Positions 35,355-46,440 are shown, counted from the first letter of the stretch. The stretch is DNA of 64,000 nt from Lepas anatifera (GCA_034440635.1 JAOTON010002241.1:558001-622000), one strand, 5' to 3'. Numbers and translations are program-made. The notes: generated by a model from the sequence alone, not told the origin.

Positions 35355-37105
35355 TCACCGGTGAACGCGGTTGCGTATTCTTTCGGATCGCCTCAGCTGC
35401 GTTGTCGCATCTCCGCCCGCAGCACTGTCCGTGGTCTCGATGATTGGCTCGGATGCTTGCAGCGAAACAAGAAGGGGGCCATCGTCTTCTGCACTACCAT
35501 TTCTCTCCTCTTCATCCACGGTAGTTCGATGGCGCAGCTCACGCACATGTCGTGGTATTCCGTTCACCTCCACAGCTTGTTCAGAGATGCGGCCAGTGAC
35601 AACTCCTCTGGCATACTGTGTGTGGCACCTCGCTCCGGGGGGCCGCACCCAGACAGCGTCACCCACCTCATAGGAACCGCGTCTGGGAGGCCGAGCGTCC
35701 GATCTGTGTGATCCTTGTGATCCTGCGGCATTTTTCTCCAATGGATGTGCTCTCAGCCTGTACTTGTATAGTTGATTAGCTGGGGTTGATTCCTCGTTTT
35801 TGTTGTCCTGAGGAGCATTATTATAGAGAAAAACTGCCTCTCCAAGAGAGCAGTTTTTTCTTGCAGCGATTGTCTTTATGGTGCGATGACTTCTCTCGAC
35901 GATTCCATTTCCCGATGGAAGGTGGGCACACCGAAACCTCACTTTCAGGTCCCACTCAGCAGCAAATACTTCAAACCGGCGGCTCCGAAAGGCGGGGTCG
36001 TTATCGACCAAAAGTTCCTGTGGAGCGCCTCTCTCCAGAAAGATCTGATGTAGCTGCTCAACAACGAAAGCAGTGGTTTTCAGCCTGAGCGGACGCCAAA
36101 TCGCAAACCGGCTCGGCCCACAGTCAATGAGTGTCAAGAATGACCGACCTCTGTATTGGGTGATATCTATCCCCAGACGCTGCCATATTCCCTCGACACT
36201 CAGCTGGCCCTGCTTCCATTTGACTGGCGCGGGATCTATTGACTGGCATATCTGACAGCTCTGAACGACACGCCTTGCCAGACTCTTCGTCACTGAAGGG
36301 TCAGCGCGCTTTGAGAAAAAGTGTGTTCGTCTGATTCCTGAATGACCAGCCGCTTCATAAATACGAACGACTTTTTCCTGCTGAGACTGGTGGTCGTGAG
36401 CATCTTCAGTGGGGTCGTCAGTGGCATGTCCGACAATGTCCGTGGTCGCTCTGGCAGCAAAGCACTGCTGCTCCGTCTCCATTCCGGCTCGCAGCCGTCG
36501 CTCAGGCACCCTCGTTAGCGCATCGGCCCGATTCTTAGCAGAGGGTACGCACTGCACGCTCAGGTTCAGGTCATATTCCATTGACAACATTTCAATCGTA
36601 GAAAGCCGCCGGCGAATTAACATTTCTGAGGCAGCCTTCGTTTTCAGCCTTGCTTTGCCTGTTAGATATTCCAAAATCCAGTGATACACGGTGCGCGAGT
36701 CAGTCATGAGACAAATCTTCCTTGCACCCCACAGTAAAGCAAGGTTCACTCCCTTCACGGCAGCGTCGAGCTCTGCAACGTTGATGTGCGTACTCTCATC
36801 ACGTCGCAACCAGCATCCATCCTCAATGACATCTCCATCCACTTCAATGGCAACGCCCAGCGCTAATGAGCTGGCATCAGTCCACACTGTCAGTTCCTTG
36901 TCTTTCAAATCCACGTCCCATCTTCCTTTGGCTGGGTCGTCGGCATCGATTCTCTGAAGAACTTCAGCAACCATATTGCCGACCTCCGGATCTTCGATAG
37001 GATCGTCCCAGCCGCTAGACGCTTCATTCGCACGCCTTTTAATGTACGATGCTGCTGGCCGTAACCAACCACAAGCAAGAAGATGGCCTGTAAGACGACC
37101 GCAGA
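35355..37105 (-). CDS. pol: RNase H and integrase segment
   Basis: The open frame extends to 37169, with homologous sequence from about 37105. RNase H: WTDAS, NVAELDA, MTDSRT and NRADALTR supply the D-E-D-D residues (98, 133, 157, 216 of the frame). Integrase: HHCC finger (H276, H283, C305, C308: GHSGIRRTHFF then SCQIC), then catalytic D335 (LGIDIT), D389 (LLVDNDPAF) and E425 (GIVERSHRTIK). A basic C-terminal tail ends ATTQLRRSERIRNRVHR. All catalytic residues are intact. The stop lies 91 bases before the 3' LTR. Confidence 0.93.
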
Positions 37106-38030
37106 GGAAAACACGTTTCGTCTTGTCAACGGCTGTTTGACTTCGCCAATGTTGTTGTCTCTGGTCCACCTCAGGTAATCTTTCCCTCCTGACACCCTGA
37201 GGCCCAGAGCTCTTCCTCCCTCGGTAAGTCTAACAGGAGGCTTACATTCTAGGCCAAGGCTTTTGAGATGGGCAGCTACAGCCTCTGCAGACATGATTGT
37301 CTCGTCAACCGAGACATCGTCGATATAGGAAGACACAGCCTTCTCCACTACTGGGTCTTGTCTAATGGCCGTCTCTAAGATGGTTTTCATGATGCGAGGC
37401 GCCACGTTGAGACCAAATCCTAACCTTGTCAAACAATATCTTTTCCCGTCAAGCATCACTGTTTGATACGGCCACAGTGCCTCGTCCACGCGTATCTGCA
37501 GATAAGCTTTATGAAGATCTAGCAGTGCAACTTGCCTCCCCATCTTCCGCCACTCCCGAACTTTTTCGCTGCAAACGTCCATATCTGCAGTGAAAGTTTC
37601 CACGTGACGGTTCATCTCACGAAAGTCGAGCACAGGTCGCACCTTATTCTTGTTGTGCTGTACGACAGCCATCATCGGGATGAGCCCTTTCGGCGGTCCA
37701 TATTTCCCCTCTTCATATGGTAGAAGCCATCCATTTTGAATCCAAAGATCAATTTCTCGCCGGTATTCCGCCTTGACATTGGCCGGCACTGCATATTGCG
37801 GTACATTATTCTTCAGGGCAGCCGGTGCTGAACCTTCCGCCCACTTCCAGCTAACGATCCAGCAATTCTGGTCTTGATCAAACTTAGCGCAGAAATCTTC
37901 TTTTTCTACTGCGAGCTCTTGTCTCGCTTCCGTTTCTGTGCTTGTTCGGTCTTCCTGTCCGGCACCCATGCCAGCACATGTGTCTATTTCGCTGAAGAAG
38001 CAAACATCGGTGGGCGAGCGCACCGTGACT
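37103..38030 (-). CDS. pol: Reverse transcriptase segment
   Basis: Copies element RNA into DNA. In order: VLDFRE fingers motif, LLDLHKAYLQI (motif A with the first catalytic Asp), LGFGLNVAP (motif B), and SSYIDDVSVDE (motif C, YIDD at about 37316-37327). Upstream, GLIPMMAVVQHNK and a Trp-rich linker follow the protease. All catalytic residues are present. The frame breaks at about 37100-37108, just after TRRNVFS, by a net loss of one base, so the connection domain and RNase H are in the next frame. No lesion other than the frame breaks is visible. Confidence 0.92.
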
Positions 38031-38340
38031 CCTCCAAAGCCTGCAGGCCATCCATACCCAGAATCATTGAAAACCCCAAAGGTTTCTCCCTCACTACAAC
38101 GGCGTTCAAAACCACTGATTGACCCCTGGGAATGGACAGCTGCACCCTTGCCGTTCCTACGCAGTCCATATACTGGCGACTGACTGTCACCATGTTTATA
38201 GCACAGCTTTTCCACTCCGTGCACAAAGAAGTGTGAACTAGACTTCGTGTGCATCCTGTGTCTATCAAGACTTCTGATTCAAGCCCCTGTACCTCTAACC
38301 GCCTCACAGGCAGCGCGCCATTCCACCTTAGTCCCGAGAA
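38030..38340 (-). CDS. Retropepsin-like aspartic protease segment
   Basis: Processes the polyprotein. The signature is VLIDTGCTRSLVH, with the catalytic Asp-Thr-Gly, followed about 60 residues on by a hydrophobic stretch and ILGMDGLQAL, matching the usual ILG motif of retropepsins. It follows gag in a different frame (shift near 38340) and is left for the RT frame near 38030, where a GG run lacks one base. The gag/protease shift could be programmed frameshifting, as in many retroelements, but its direction is the same as the three shifts that cannot be programmed. Confidence 0.82.
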
Positions 38341-39085
38341 GAGGCCGGCGCATGTCCCTCTTCTCGGCTCTCGTTTCCCGAGTCTCGCTTGCTGGGACAC
38401 TGTGCAGCGATGTGACCCCATCCACTGCAGCAGTAGCAGCGAATTGTTTGCCCTTCCTTATTCGGATGCTTGGAAAATGGTATACCGCCAACACCTCTGT
38501 TAAGCGGCTGCTTTGTTTTCTGACTGGCGTTTTTGCACGAAACGCACTTCGTGAGTCCAGTGTGTCTTAACGCTGCCGACACAACGGTCGTGGCACCTTC
38601 CTCACGCAAAATGGCTCTGGCTCTGTCTACAAGTTCAGAGAGTGAGAGCGTTTCCATCCGAGCCCCCGCTCGAAGAATCTGTTTGACCGTATCTGGCAAG
38701 CCTGAGACCAATGCGCATGCCAATCCTTCTTCTGTGAGCCCACCAAAAAGAGATGATGTGTGCTTCAAATGAGCAAGGTACACATCTACGGATTCATTAT
38801 CTTGAAGCTTACGGTGAATGAAATCTTCATAGGCGATAAACCTATCAGCAGCGAAAGCGCGTCGCAACGCAGATTTCAACTGGCTTATGTCCTTCCTGAT
38901 TTCGACCGAGAGCTGCCGATACACCGCTGATGCGCCCCCTTCAACCTCAAAGGTATGACGATGAGCTGGTCTGCTGCAGGAGACTGCAGTTCACATACCA
39001 TTTCCACTTTCTCCAGCCAATCTACCACATCGCCAGCGCCATCGTACTCTGGGATGAGCTTTACATCAAAAGACGGGGAGGCCAT
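38328..39085 (-). CDS. gag: Gag-like protein of the LTR element (frameshifted)
   Basis: Capsid/nucleocapsid precursor that packages element RNA. I chose the ATG at 39085 (MASPSFDVKLIPEYDG), 19 bases inside the 5' LTR; the frame is also open upstream into the LTR. The first part runs to about 38935, where a G-run (GGGGGC) carries a net loss of one base, and the protein continues in the next frame to 38328. Near the C-terminus a CCHC zinc knuckle (CX2CX4HX4C, YCCSGWGHIAAQC region, about 38397-38438) marks nucleocapsid function. The N-terminal ~200 residues have the helical, charged character of capsid domains, but I see no specific motif. About 250 residues if read through the break. Non-viral retroelement. 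Confidence 0.8.
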
Positions 39086-39104
39086 TCTTTTTGCCGAAAT
39101 AGCT

Positions 39105-39337
39105 TGTAAGTCGCTGAGAATATACGAAAAAGATAGAGTATAAAAGGAAAATCGTATTTGAGTCGGACGTCGGATTCCCACAAGTTACTACAACACTTTG
39201 TCCTACACCATCATTCTTTCTCACATTCCACCAGCCAATTCACTCCCCGTCCCCCAACATCCAATAACTTCATTTCACAGCAAAAATAGTATTTCCTCGT
39301 GCGCTAAATGTACGGCCACCGCACCGCTGCTATTACA
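39105..39337 (-). repeat. 5' LTR of the retrotransposon
   Basis: Identical partner of 35031-35263. On the coding strand only 19 bases separate it from the proposed gag start, and these contain no TGG-type primer-binding site. TATAAAAGG at 39139-39147 is oriented opposite to the coding strand. Confidence 0.95.
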
Positions 39338-40421
39338 GAAAGCTCTTCAAAAAATGATATCGAAAATACCTCGGTCATTTTTCTTGCCAGGTCAATATCA
39401 AGGTCACCAGAGGTCAAAATAGGTCAAAATCGCTAATATGAGGTGTACTAAGAAAACCTCATATATCTCAGACACTATGATAGCTAGAAACATTTTTCTA
39501 ACACCATTCGAAAGCTTTTGAGATGCTCTTTCATTACAGTGGCATTCATTTTTGTGTCAACTCAAAGCCTACGGAGCTACAGGTCACTGAATATTGGGCA
39601 TATTCTTGGAAATGTCCATAGCCACCTATGCATAAGGGCGTTTACTTTTTCGCTAATAGCTTCCAAACCAAACAAGATACAGTCATAGATTATGCACCAT
39701 TGCAATCCTCTCGTCAATACAAATCGAATGATATATGATATTGCTATGCCAGGTCAAATCTAAGAATTTGACCTGACCCAGGTCAACGGGCTGACCCAAC
39801 TTGACCTGGTATAGTCATGATGTACATCATTTGACTTGCAGTGACTATAAAAACACTTTGGTGACAAAATAAAAGTTCTATCTTAGTTTATTTAAAATTT
39901 ATAGAGTAAAACAAAAAATGCTTTTTTAACCTAAGGTGACCTTTTTAAAGGTCAAAAGTCAAAATTTTTGGCATCAACTTCAGAAATGGACTAAGAACAG
40001 GCCATAACCGAAGTTTAAAGTTGATGCCATCCATACTTACTGAGAAAAGCTCATTTCGTGATTTTCTCCATGTATTTACAATGGGGAGGTCATGCTCTGT
40101 ACATGACCTTAAGTCACCAATATCAAAAATCCCGGAACATATGTTGTAGCTCCTGGTGAGTCCAATCTGTGGTATGAGTTTGAACTTGATCGATTACCCC
40201 TTCTTTTAGTTATGCGATCCTAATCATTTTTGAGGTGAGGTCACTTCACCTGGCCTGGTGACCTGACCTGATATGACCTTGAGCTGAAATTTTCAGGAAA
40301 GATGTAAAAATGATGAAGGAATAGCTAAACCAAGTTTGGTGGCGCTGCGCGCCGCCGTTTTTTGGTTCCTTCGGAAAAACCCGAGGGGGTCTAAAAAGAC
40401 CCCCACCCTGGCGAAGGTTAA

Positions 40422-42279
40422 GTATGTACGTTCCAGAGCTCGAGGTTGTCTACTTTGGAAATGAACTGATCACATGAGTTATCGGTGCGCCCTATAAATC
40501 CCCAAATACCATTGACATTATGTTGATGAAGATGATGATTAGCAAATGAGTTGGCTTTCTTCACAGTTCCGTCAGAACATGGGCGCATTCGGGCATGGAC
40601 AGCACAGGCCAGGAGCCAGGCATATTGAATAATATCGTAAGAAAACAAAAGCTTAGGTTCCGGGTGCAGCGAATACAAGTCCATGAAAAATCAAGAGAAC
40701 CATTACCGAAGGTGATGCATAAAACTCCAGAGTGGAATTTCAGCAAAAGATGGCTAAGGCAGACGCACTTTTCGTTCCCAGTTTTCTATGTTTCTGATCG
40801 CAGTATCTTTTATTTTGTTTTTTTCCCAATGAATTTTTGAGACCTATTTCTCTGTCTTTCTATTCTGGAAGTGTAGTGTTGGCTGCCTAAAGTTCCGTGC
40901 TGTTAGGTGGTGTTAGTTGCGGTATAGTAAGATTTTCCTTACTAATCTTACAGGCATCTAACAGGCATAAGGTATCTGAAGGATGATAATTGAACCGGGT
41001 AGGATTGTTTTGTAAGTTAATGGTATTGGGCGTCCTACCATGTTCAAAACTTCAAGGCTCAAGACAGTATTCTACTCTCCCAAAGTTTTTTTTAATGGAA
41101 CATTTTACCAGACTCGGTTCAAATCGTCACAGTTGAAAATATCCTCCAATAATTTGTTCATTGCACTGATTCCTGTGTCCAAGCTGGGAGGATGAAGTTC
41201 AAAGAGGAAAAGTCGGGAGAACGGCCTTCTCCAGTGTCGTTAGCCTGCGACTAGTAGTTTTAGACTTCTCTTTGCATCTGGCTTCCGTAGCGGAATAAGC
41301 CCAAGCCCCTAGAAATGTACAGTTGTACGTGTTATACAGGACTAAATGATGGAGCTTTACTGGAGGAAAAATTTTAGATTTGGGAGGATTATTATCAATT
41401 TTCCTTCATGCTAATGACAGAAATATATTCAAATTTATGTCCATGGAATCTCCAGTCCAGCCCGTTTATATGCATCACACCCTTAACGGAGCTGGTCCCT
41501 ACAGTTGATGACGATATAGCAGGGGATTTTTCTTTCAGAGTGCACTGCTTTCTTACACCAAAAGTGACCAATCCAGTGGAGGGACATTGGTAACGTTACG
41601 AGTAGAACCTAGAGCACTATGGACACTCACATTTGTAGGTTTCGCTAGACATGCAGTACATAAATCGTCCCGTCCAGAATTTAAGGTCTTCAACCACAGA
41701 AATAACCTTCGCACTTTGCGGGTCTAAACTTATTAAAGACCTCCTTGGCATGGCTATGCCATTGCCACGACGTCCATTCGCAAGCTAAAACATCTTGCAA
41801 CCCATTACTTGAAATAACTCCCATTGCTTTAACAGACTAACGTAGCTTGCCCTCACACAAAATTCTAAAATTCTCCCACGCACTCCTTTAGAGGCGGGCA
41901 AAGGTGCTATGCACAGAACGCCTAATAAAAGCCATTGATTGATTGATCCCGTCCAGAAAGAAAGTAAGAACGAGCTCGCGCCTGAAATAATTGAAAATCC
42001 GGTCTTGAGTCCCAATCTCAGCAACAATATTTCGAATGACATTTTCAATCATTTGCAAAGATATACTGGATATGTATTTCTGGAACATGTGCTTACTATT
42101 GATGTTGTTAATCTTAGATCAGTAGTTGTTTCAGCTATTAGGCCATATATCCAAAAATAGCTTCATTGCTTCTAACCAGATTCAATGGCGTAGATTTCGA
42201 AAGCCACTGGGCGTTCAGAAACTGAAAATATGTCAATAACCGTTACGAAAAAGAGATAGCATAAAATGATATGTAATTA
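40422..42279. other. Anonymous sequence
   Basis: No gene recognised; open frames are short and AT-rich. No repeat matched elsewhere in the window. Confidence 0.35.
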
Positions 42280-42437
42280 TAGCGGTTGATACAAAGGGGT
42301 TAGGGTGCTCAAGCCCCCCTCCCCCGAAATTTCGGAGATTCTCTAGTTAATGCATACCTGAAGGCTGTTCCGAGGCAATGACGTGGGACGTTCGAGCCCC
42401 CTATTCCCCCCGAAATGTTATCCTAGATCCGTCACTG
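42280..42437 (-). mobile_element. hAT-like MITE with CAGTGACGGATCTAGG end
   Basis: On the minus strand it starts CAGTGACGGATCTAGG and continues AACATTTCGGGGGGAATAGG and GGGGCTCGAACGTCC. The same series, CAGGAGTGGATCTAGG, TTCATTTCGGGGG and GGGGGCTCGAACC, occurs at 63929-64000. The far end is unclear. Confidence 0.65.
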
Positions 42438-43515
42438 TCTATTTAGCCCACTCTTGGCCTTTCAAACAAACTAGAAAAAAACAATTCAAAGTTCTTAAAA
42501 TGAAAAATGATAAATTCAAAGGATATTCAAAATAACTTTGCCCTTCATTGGGATGCCCGGGCACCCTCAAGGGGATATAAGTCCACACCTTTGACCAGGT
42601 CCCTTGACAGCCCTCGGGGTGAGACTTCAGGGCTGATCTATTTACTCATGAGTTCAAAAAGCCCCTATGTTTGATGTTTCTACGTAGCTTGTCAGCTACA
42701 CGTGGAGCTTGCACACCTGTGCATCCTTTCCAAAAGCATCGAGTTAACATAGACTGAAGCTCCGGGAACATACCTGGTTCCCGTTTAGAAGTTGGTTTTA
42801 GAACATGGCGCTGACAGCGCGTGGGGCTTTGCATGTAGACTCAGCTAAGCGCAGTCCGGTCAACCTGTAGTCATCTTCCGAATACATCCCTATAAAATCA
42901 TACTGGTTAGTTCTGAAGGATGGTTTTTAGCCATTAAACCGTTTCCCAATTCTTCCTGAATAACACTTCTTGCGGCTTGTTATCGTTGATAAGGCACCTT
43001 TCACACAATACCACACACGCCAGACTCGGGAGTGATGACTCCCCGACCGCGGCATTCTCGCCAAGCTCCCATACGTCATTTGCACCTTCCCCTCCCCTCC
43101 CCCTCCCCCAGTCGCGCCCTGCGCCATGCTCCTGGCGCCGGGAGTAACGAGCAATCCCCCAACACGTGATGCATCTCTCTCAGCCGACGGAAGCATGCTT
43201 TGTTGAATAACTCTAAGTTGAGGTATGCGGCGGGTGCATTGTTCTGGCAAGTCGCTTGTGGCAGACTGAAGATTTGGTAACACTCCAAGCAGGCGCGCGC
43301 ACTCAGCAACTCAGTTCGAGGAGGCCATATGCACGACCACCAGAACGACAAAGCACTGTGGACAATCTTGCTCGACAATGACGAAAACAAAAGATAGAGC
43401 GATTGCACTTTTGGACACCTATTTTTCTCTGCACGGTGGCTCGATGCAGCGTGGCCTGGCTGCAAAGCTGCAAGCGACGCTATGGGCCGCTGTCAACGGC
43501 GGTGCCGTATTTGTT
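42438..43515. other. Anonymous sequence
   Basis: GC content rises towards 43500. Overlapping minus-strand frames 42927-43283 and 43076-43465 share no recognised domain. Confidence 0.35.
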
Positions 43516-43630
43516 TATCTAGATGAGATGCATTGTTGTCGGCTGCGGTGCAGGGTGGGCTGCAGGGGTCACGCCCTGTCCGCGGCAGCCGCAGCGGCCA
43601 TTGCAGCGGCTGCTGCCTCACGGCACCGCG

Positions 43631-43813
43631 GCCGCCAGCATTGTGGAAACAATGTACCGCGGACATACGTACTTATGCGGCCGCGATGCCACTGAAATAG
43701 TGACGGGATCCAGCCGTCTCACAACACCGCTGCCGCCAGCATTGTGGAAACAATGTACGGCGGACATACGTACTTATGCGGCCGCTATGCTACTGAAATA
43801 GTGACGGGATCCA
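43631..43813 (+). repeat. 101-bp tandem duplication
   Basis: Unit 1 is 43631-43731 and unit 2 43732-43813 (partial). Each starts GCCGCCAGCATTGTGGAAAC and includes GCGGACATACGTACTTATGC and TAGTGACGGGATCCAG. Only a few bases differ. Confidence 0.9.
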
Positions 43814-44825
43814 GTTGTTTTGCAGCGCAGACTAAGAGATTAGGCATCAGAGGCAGCTTGAGACGTGTTCGCGAGCGTAAACGCGTTCCTGTTATGCTAT
43901 TTCTCTTCCCAGTTTTGAGCGCACGGGTACAATAGAGAGGAAAAGTGTAAAGGGAACTGAGAAAGAACGTTGTGAGTTTTGTTATCTGCTCTGCGAACAC
44001 ATTTTGAAGAGTTTATACTTATTTCTACCACGCACGTCTAAGCAGCAGCAAGCAACAGCAAGACAAAGTTAAGATACTCTGTCAAATATGATGACTACTT
44101 TGATCACATACTCTGACCCCCCCCCAGTACAGCATAGTTTGTCCAATGAGCAGCATGAACTTGATAATCAGTAGAAAATTTTATATCTTATTTCTGATAT
44201 GCCGCAATTGGTTTGAAAATATCCTTCGACCCAGCTTTTAAAACATTTGAAAGTACTTACCTATGGACATGGGTTTCTTTTCAATCACCTTGAGGTTGTT
44301 TGCATGCCTGATGCATGCATGCATGATCGATGGGCTGATGAGTTGGCAGGGTTCTGTTAAATAGTCATAGATAGACTACAATAACTTGCTGTTAACGAGC
44401 GCACTGTTTCCTTTATTCTCCCTCAGAATGATCGCCCAATCTGTTTCTCGCTGTCTTGCATTGAAATAAAATCCCATTTTAAAAGCAACAGTGTCAACAA
44501 CTCAAGTCAAAGTTTTTTCACAATGAAATGAAAAGCAAATTGAATTTGCTAACGCTAATTTGGACCGAGTACTTAGCAAAAACGAATAGCGTCTATATTG
44601 CAGCATAATTTCAAACCATGCATTTTTCCCACACCAGACAGCTTCCTTGAGGAGCTGCATTCTACCAAAATCCAGGTTGGAGTCATCCGCACAGGTACCA
44701 CCTGTCATCCTGGCCACTCCACCGCTCCGCTCCAAGCTATGAGGCGCGCGTGCTTAACAAAAAGCGACACGTCTCTACCTCCGCCCGGGGACTAATAAGC
44801 GTCGTGCCCCGAATTTAATGTGCAA
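43814..44825. other. Anonymous sequence
   Basis: A short TGCATGCATGCATG run near 44311 is the only structure seen. Confidence 0.35.
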
Positions 44826-45350
44826 TTAGACCGGCTGTGTTAATGTGTCGCCTTGTCGTCGCCTACCATCTGACATTCCGCCAGGAGAACGTCGTCGCCG
44901 CGTCGTTCCCGACAGTGCCAGACAGTGCGTAATTCCGTCATCTGCTGCGCACAATACCCGCGCGCCGGCGCGTGCCAAAAATATGAGCGCGTCGACTTCG
45001 ACGCTACAGAGGCGACAGTGGCGCGTGTGGGACGGGGCGCTCTGGGCGGCGCCGTCGTCGGCGTCGTAAAAATACCGCGGCGCGTCAGAGACGACTGCCG
45101 CACTCTGCGCGCAGAAGAATGCACGTAATGACGATCGACGGCAAAAACAATGCGACGGCTATTTGCGGCGGCGTGCGGGTTGCGGCCTCTCTGCACGTGC
45201 ACTCTCGACAATAGCGCCGAGAGCGAGCCGGCGCCGCGTCGGAAGAGACGGCGGTATGGTTGTACCCAGCGCGGCTGAGAGAGGCGGAGAGCCGCCTGGT
45301 AGCCGATGCCGGCAGCGTTCAAGTCAGCGAAGCATTCTACTTTAAGAGAT
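44826..45350. other. GC-rich, CpG-dense unique block
   Basis: The most CpG-dense part of the window (CGTCGTCGCCGCGTCGTTCC, GGCGCGTGTGGGACGGGGCG). AATTTAATGTGCAATTAG lies at its left edge. Open frames on both strands (minus 44840-45322) are Arg/Ala-rich and unrecognised. Candidate CpG island or regulatory block. Confidence 0.4.
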
Positions 45351-45418
45351 GATCATTATAAGTATGAAACGAAAATGTTATCAACCTTAACATAAAAATG
45401 ATCCGCGAAATCTCAATA

Positions 45419-46075
45419 CAGGGCTGTGGAGTCGGAGTCGAAGTTGGTCGGAGTCGGCAGTTTTGGTCTGGGTCGGAGTCCATGTAATCTTAGCCGAATC
45501 CGACTCCGGTCCGTTCAACTTTGTCACGAGTGGTCATGAGTTGCAGTCATGACACAGCCTGACATGAATGGTGCACGAATGAAGACGATGCAGAGGAGCT
45601 TAATTATCTCTCCACTAAATTTCTCACAGCTCCGACGCGTCCCAGCAGGGTCAGCACTGCAAAATATATCAAATTGAATCAATGCCTGGGCTCTCCATCT
45701 TTGCTGTCATTCTGGTCAATAAGTTCCCAATGAAAAAACATAAATTGGTGCAACAAGGACATTGGCAAACAATTGACTCTTTAACTTTGGCTTATTTTTG
45801 TGTTGGGGCAATATTACCCCATGACTGTTAAAAGGGGTCATTATTCCGTGAAGGCTGGGAACCACTATTGCAAATAGATAGAATAGAATGAGACAACAAA
45901 TTCACCTTTTGTCCCTTTTGTGGAAGTCCAGTCAAATATAAGCTTCAATATATTTGGCTACAGCCAGAACCATATCCGGAGTCGAGATCAGAGTCGCAGT
46001 CGGAATCGATCTCTTCAGGCCCAGAGTCGGAGTCGGAGTCGCCTCCGATGAAATGGTACCGACTCCACAGAACTG
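45419..46075 (+). mobile_element. hAT-like element with CAGGGCTGTGGAGTCGG ends
   Basis: The left end is CAGGGCTGTGGAGTCGG and the right end CCGACTCCACAGAACTG, inverted repeats with two mismatches over 17 bases. Inside both ends are GGAGTCGGAGTCG runs. I recall CAGGGxTGTGGAGTCGG termini as a widespread animal hAT type, though I cannot check this. The flanking octamers TCTCAATA and CCTACACA match at only 4 of 8, so the duplication is decayed or absent. Confidence 0.72.
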
Positions 46076-46430
46076 CCTACACAAATGTGCGCAAACCGAC
46101 CAAACAATCATGTACCTATATGTGCTATCATTCTACAAAAAGCCAGAAGTTTGATTGTTCCACTCAAAAGATTAAGGGCATCAAGGGGGAAAGGCGTGGT
46201 CCCGTGGGCGATCAGCTAATGTTCAGAGGCGTGATACCTGCAGCCACTGCAGTACCATGCAGCTGCCCCCAGCTGCAACAGCAAGCGAAGCCTTTTGCTC
46301 GGGCCTGGTGCGACCTGAGTCTTTACCCGGTGGTGAAGCGTAGTACCACAGTCAATGTCCTGGTGTTGCAGTTTGGTCCCTGTGACCATATCGAGTCGAA
46401 GCTCACGTAAAGATGAAACTGAATCACCTA
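46076..46430. other. Anonymous sequence
   Basis: No gene or repeat recognised. Confidence 0.35.
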
Positions 46431-46440
46431 ATTCTGTCTC

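Larger units (their letters stand above)
35031..39337 (-). mobile_element. LTR retrotransposon, 4,307 bp, minus strand
   Basis: Two identical 233-bp LTRs bound gag and pol segments in the order gag, protease, reverse transcriptase, RNase H, integrase on the minus strand. The target duplication is GAAAG (35026-35030 and 39338-39342), 5 bp, typical of Ty3/Gypsy and BEL elements. LTRs begin TG and end CA. The domain order excludes Copia. No envelope frame is present. By motif style I lean towards a Gypsy-like lineage but cannot exclude BEL/Pao. It is inserted in a TTAA element. Reading frames are broken four times, each by loss of one base, while the LTRs are identical. Confidence 0.95.
34912..40421 (-). 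mobile_element. TTAA element, GGGTCT subtype, split by an LTR retrotransposon
   Basis: The element occupies 34912-35030 and 39338-40421, about 1.2 kb without the insert. It starts TTAACCCTTGCCCCGGTGG and ends CACCCTGGCGAAGGTTAA. The right palindrome is a 20-base hairpin at 40385-40404 (GGGGGTCT, AAAA, AGACCCCC); a related one is at 34957-34978. It shares its left TTAA (34912-34915) with the preceding element. The interior is again AGGTCA/TGACCT-rich. Confidence 0.82.

Noticed and set aside
38328..38421. Programmed gag-pol frameshift as the full explanation of the LTR element's frames
   Set aside because: One shift could be programmed, but there are four in the same sense, including inside gag and between RT and RNase H, where programming is not expected.
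35031..39337. Endogenous retrovirus with an envelope gene
   Set aside because: No frame lies between the integrase stop (35355) and the 3' LTR (35263) that could encode an envelope. It is a gag-pol retrotransposon only.
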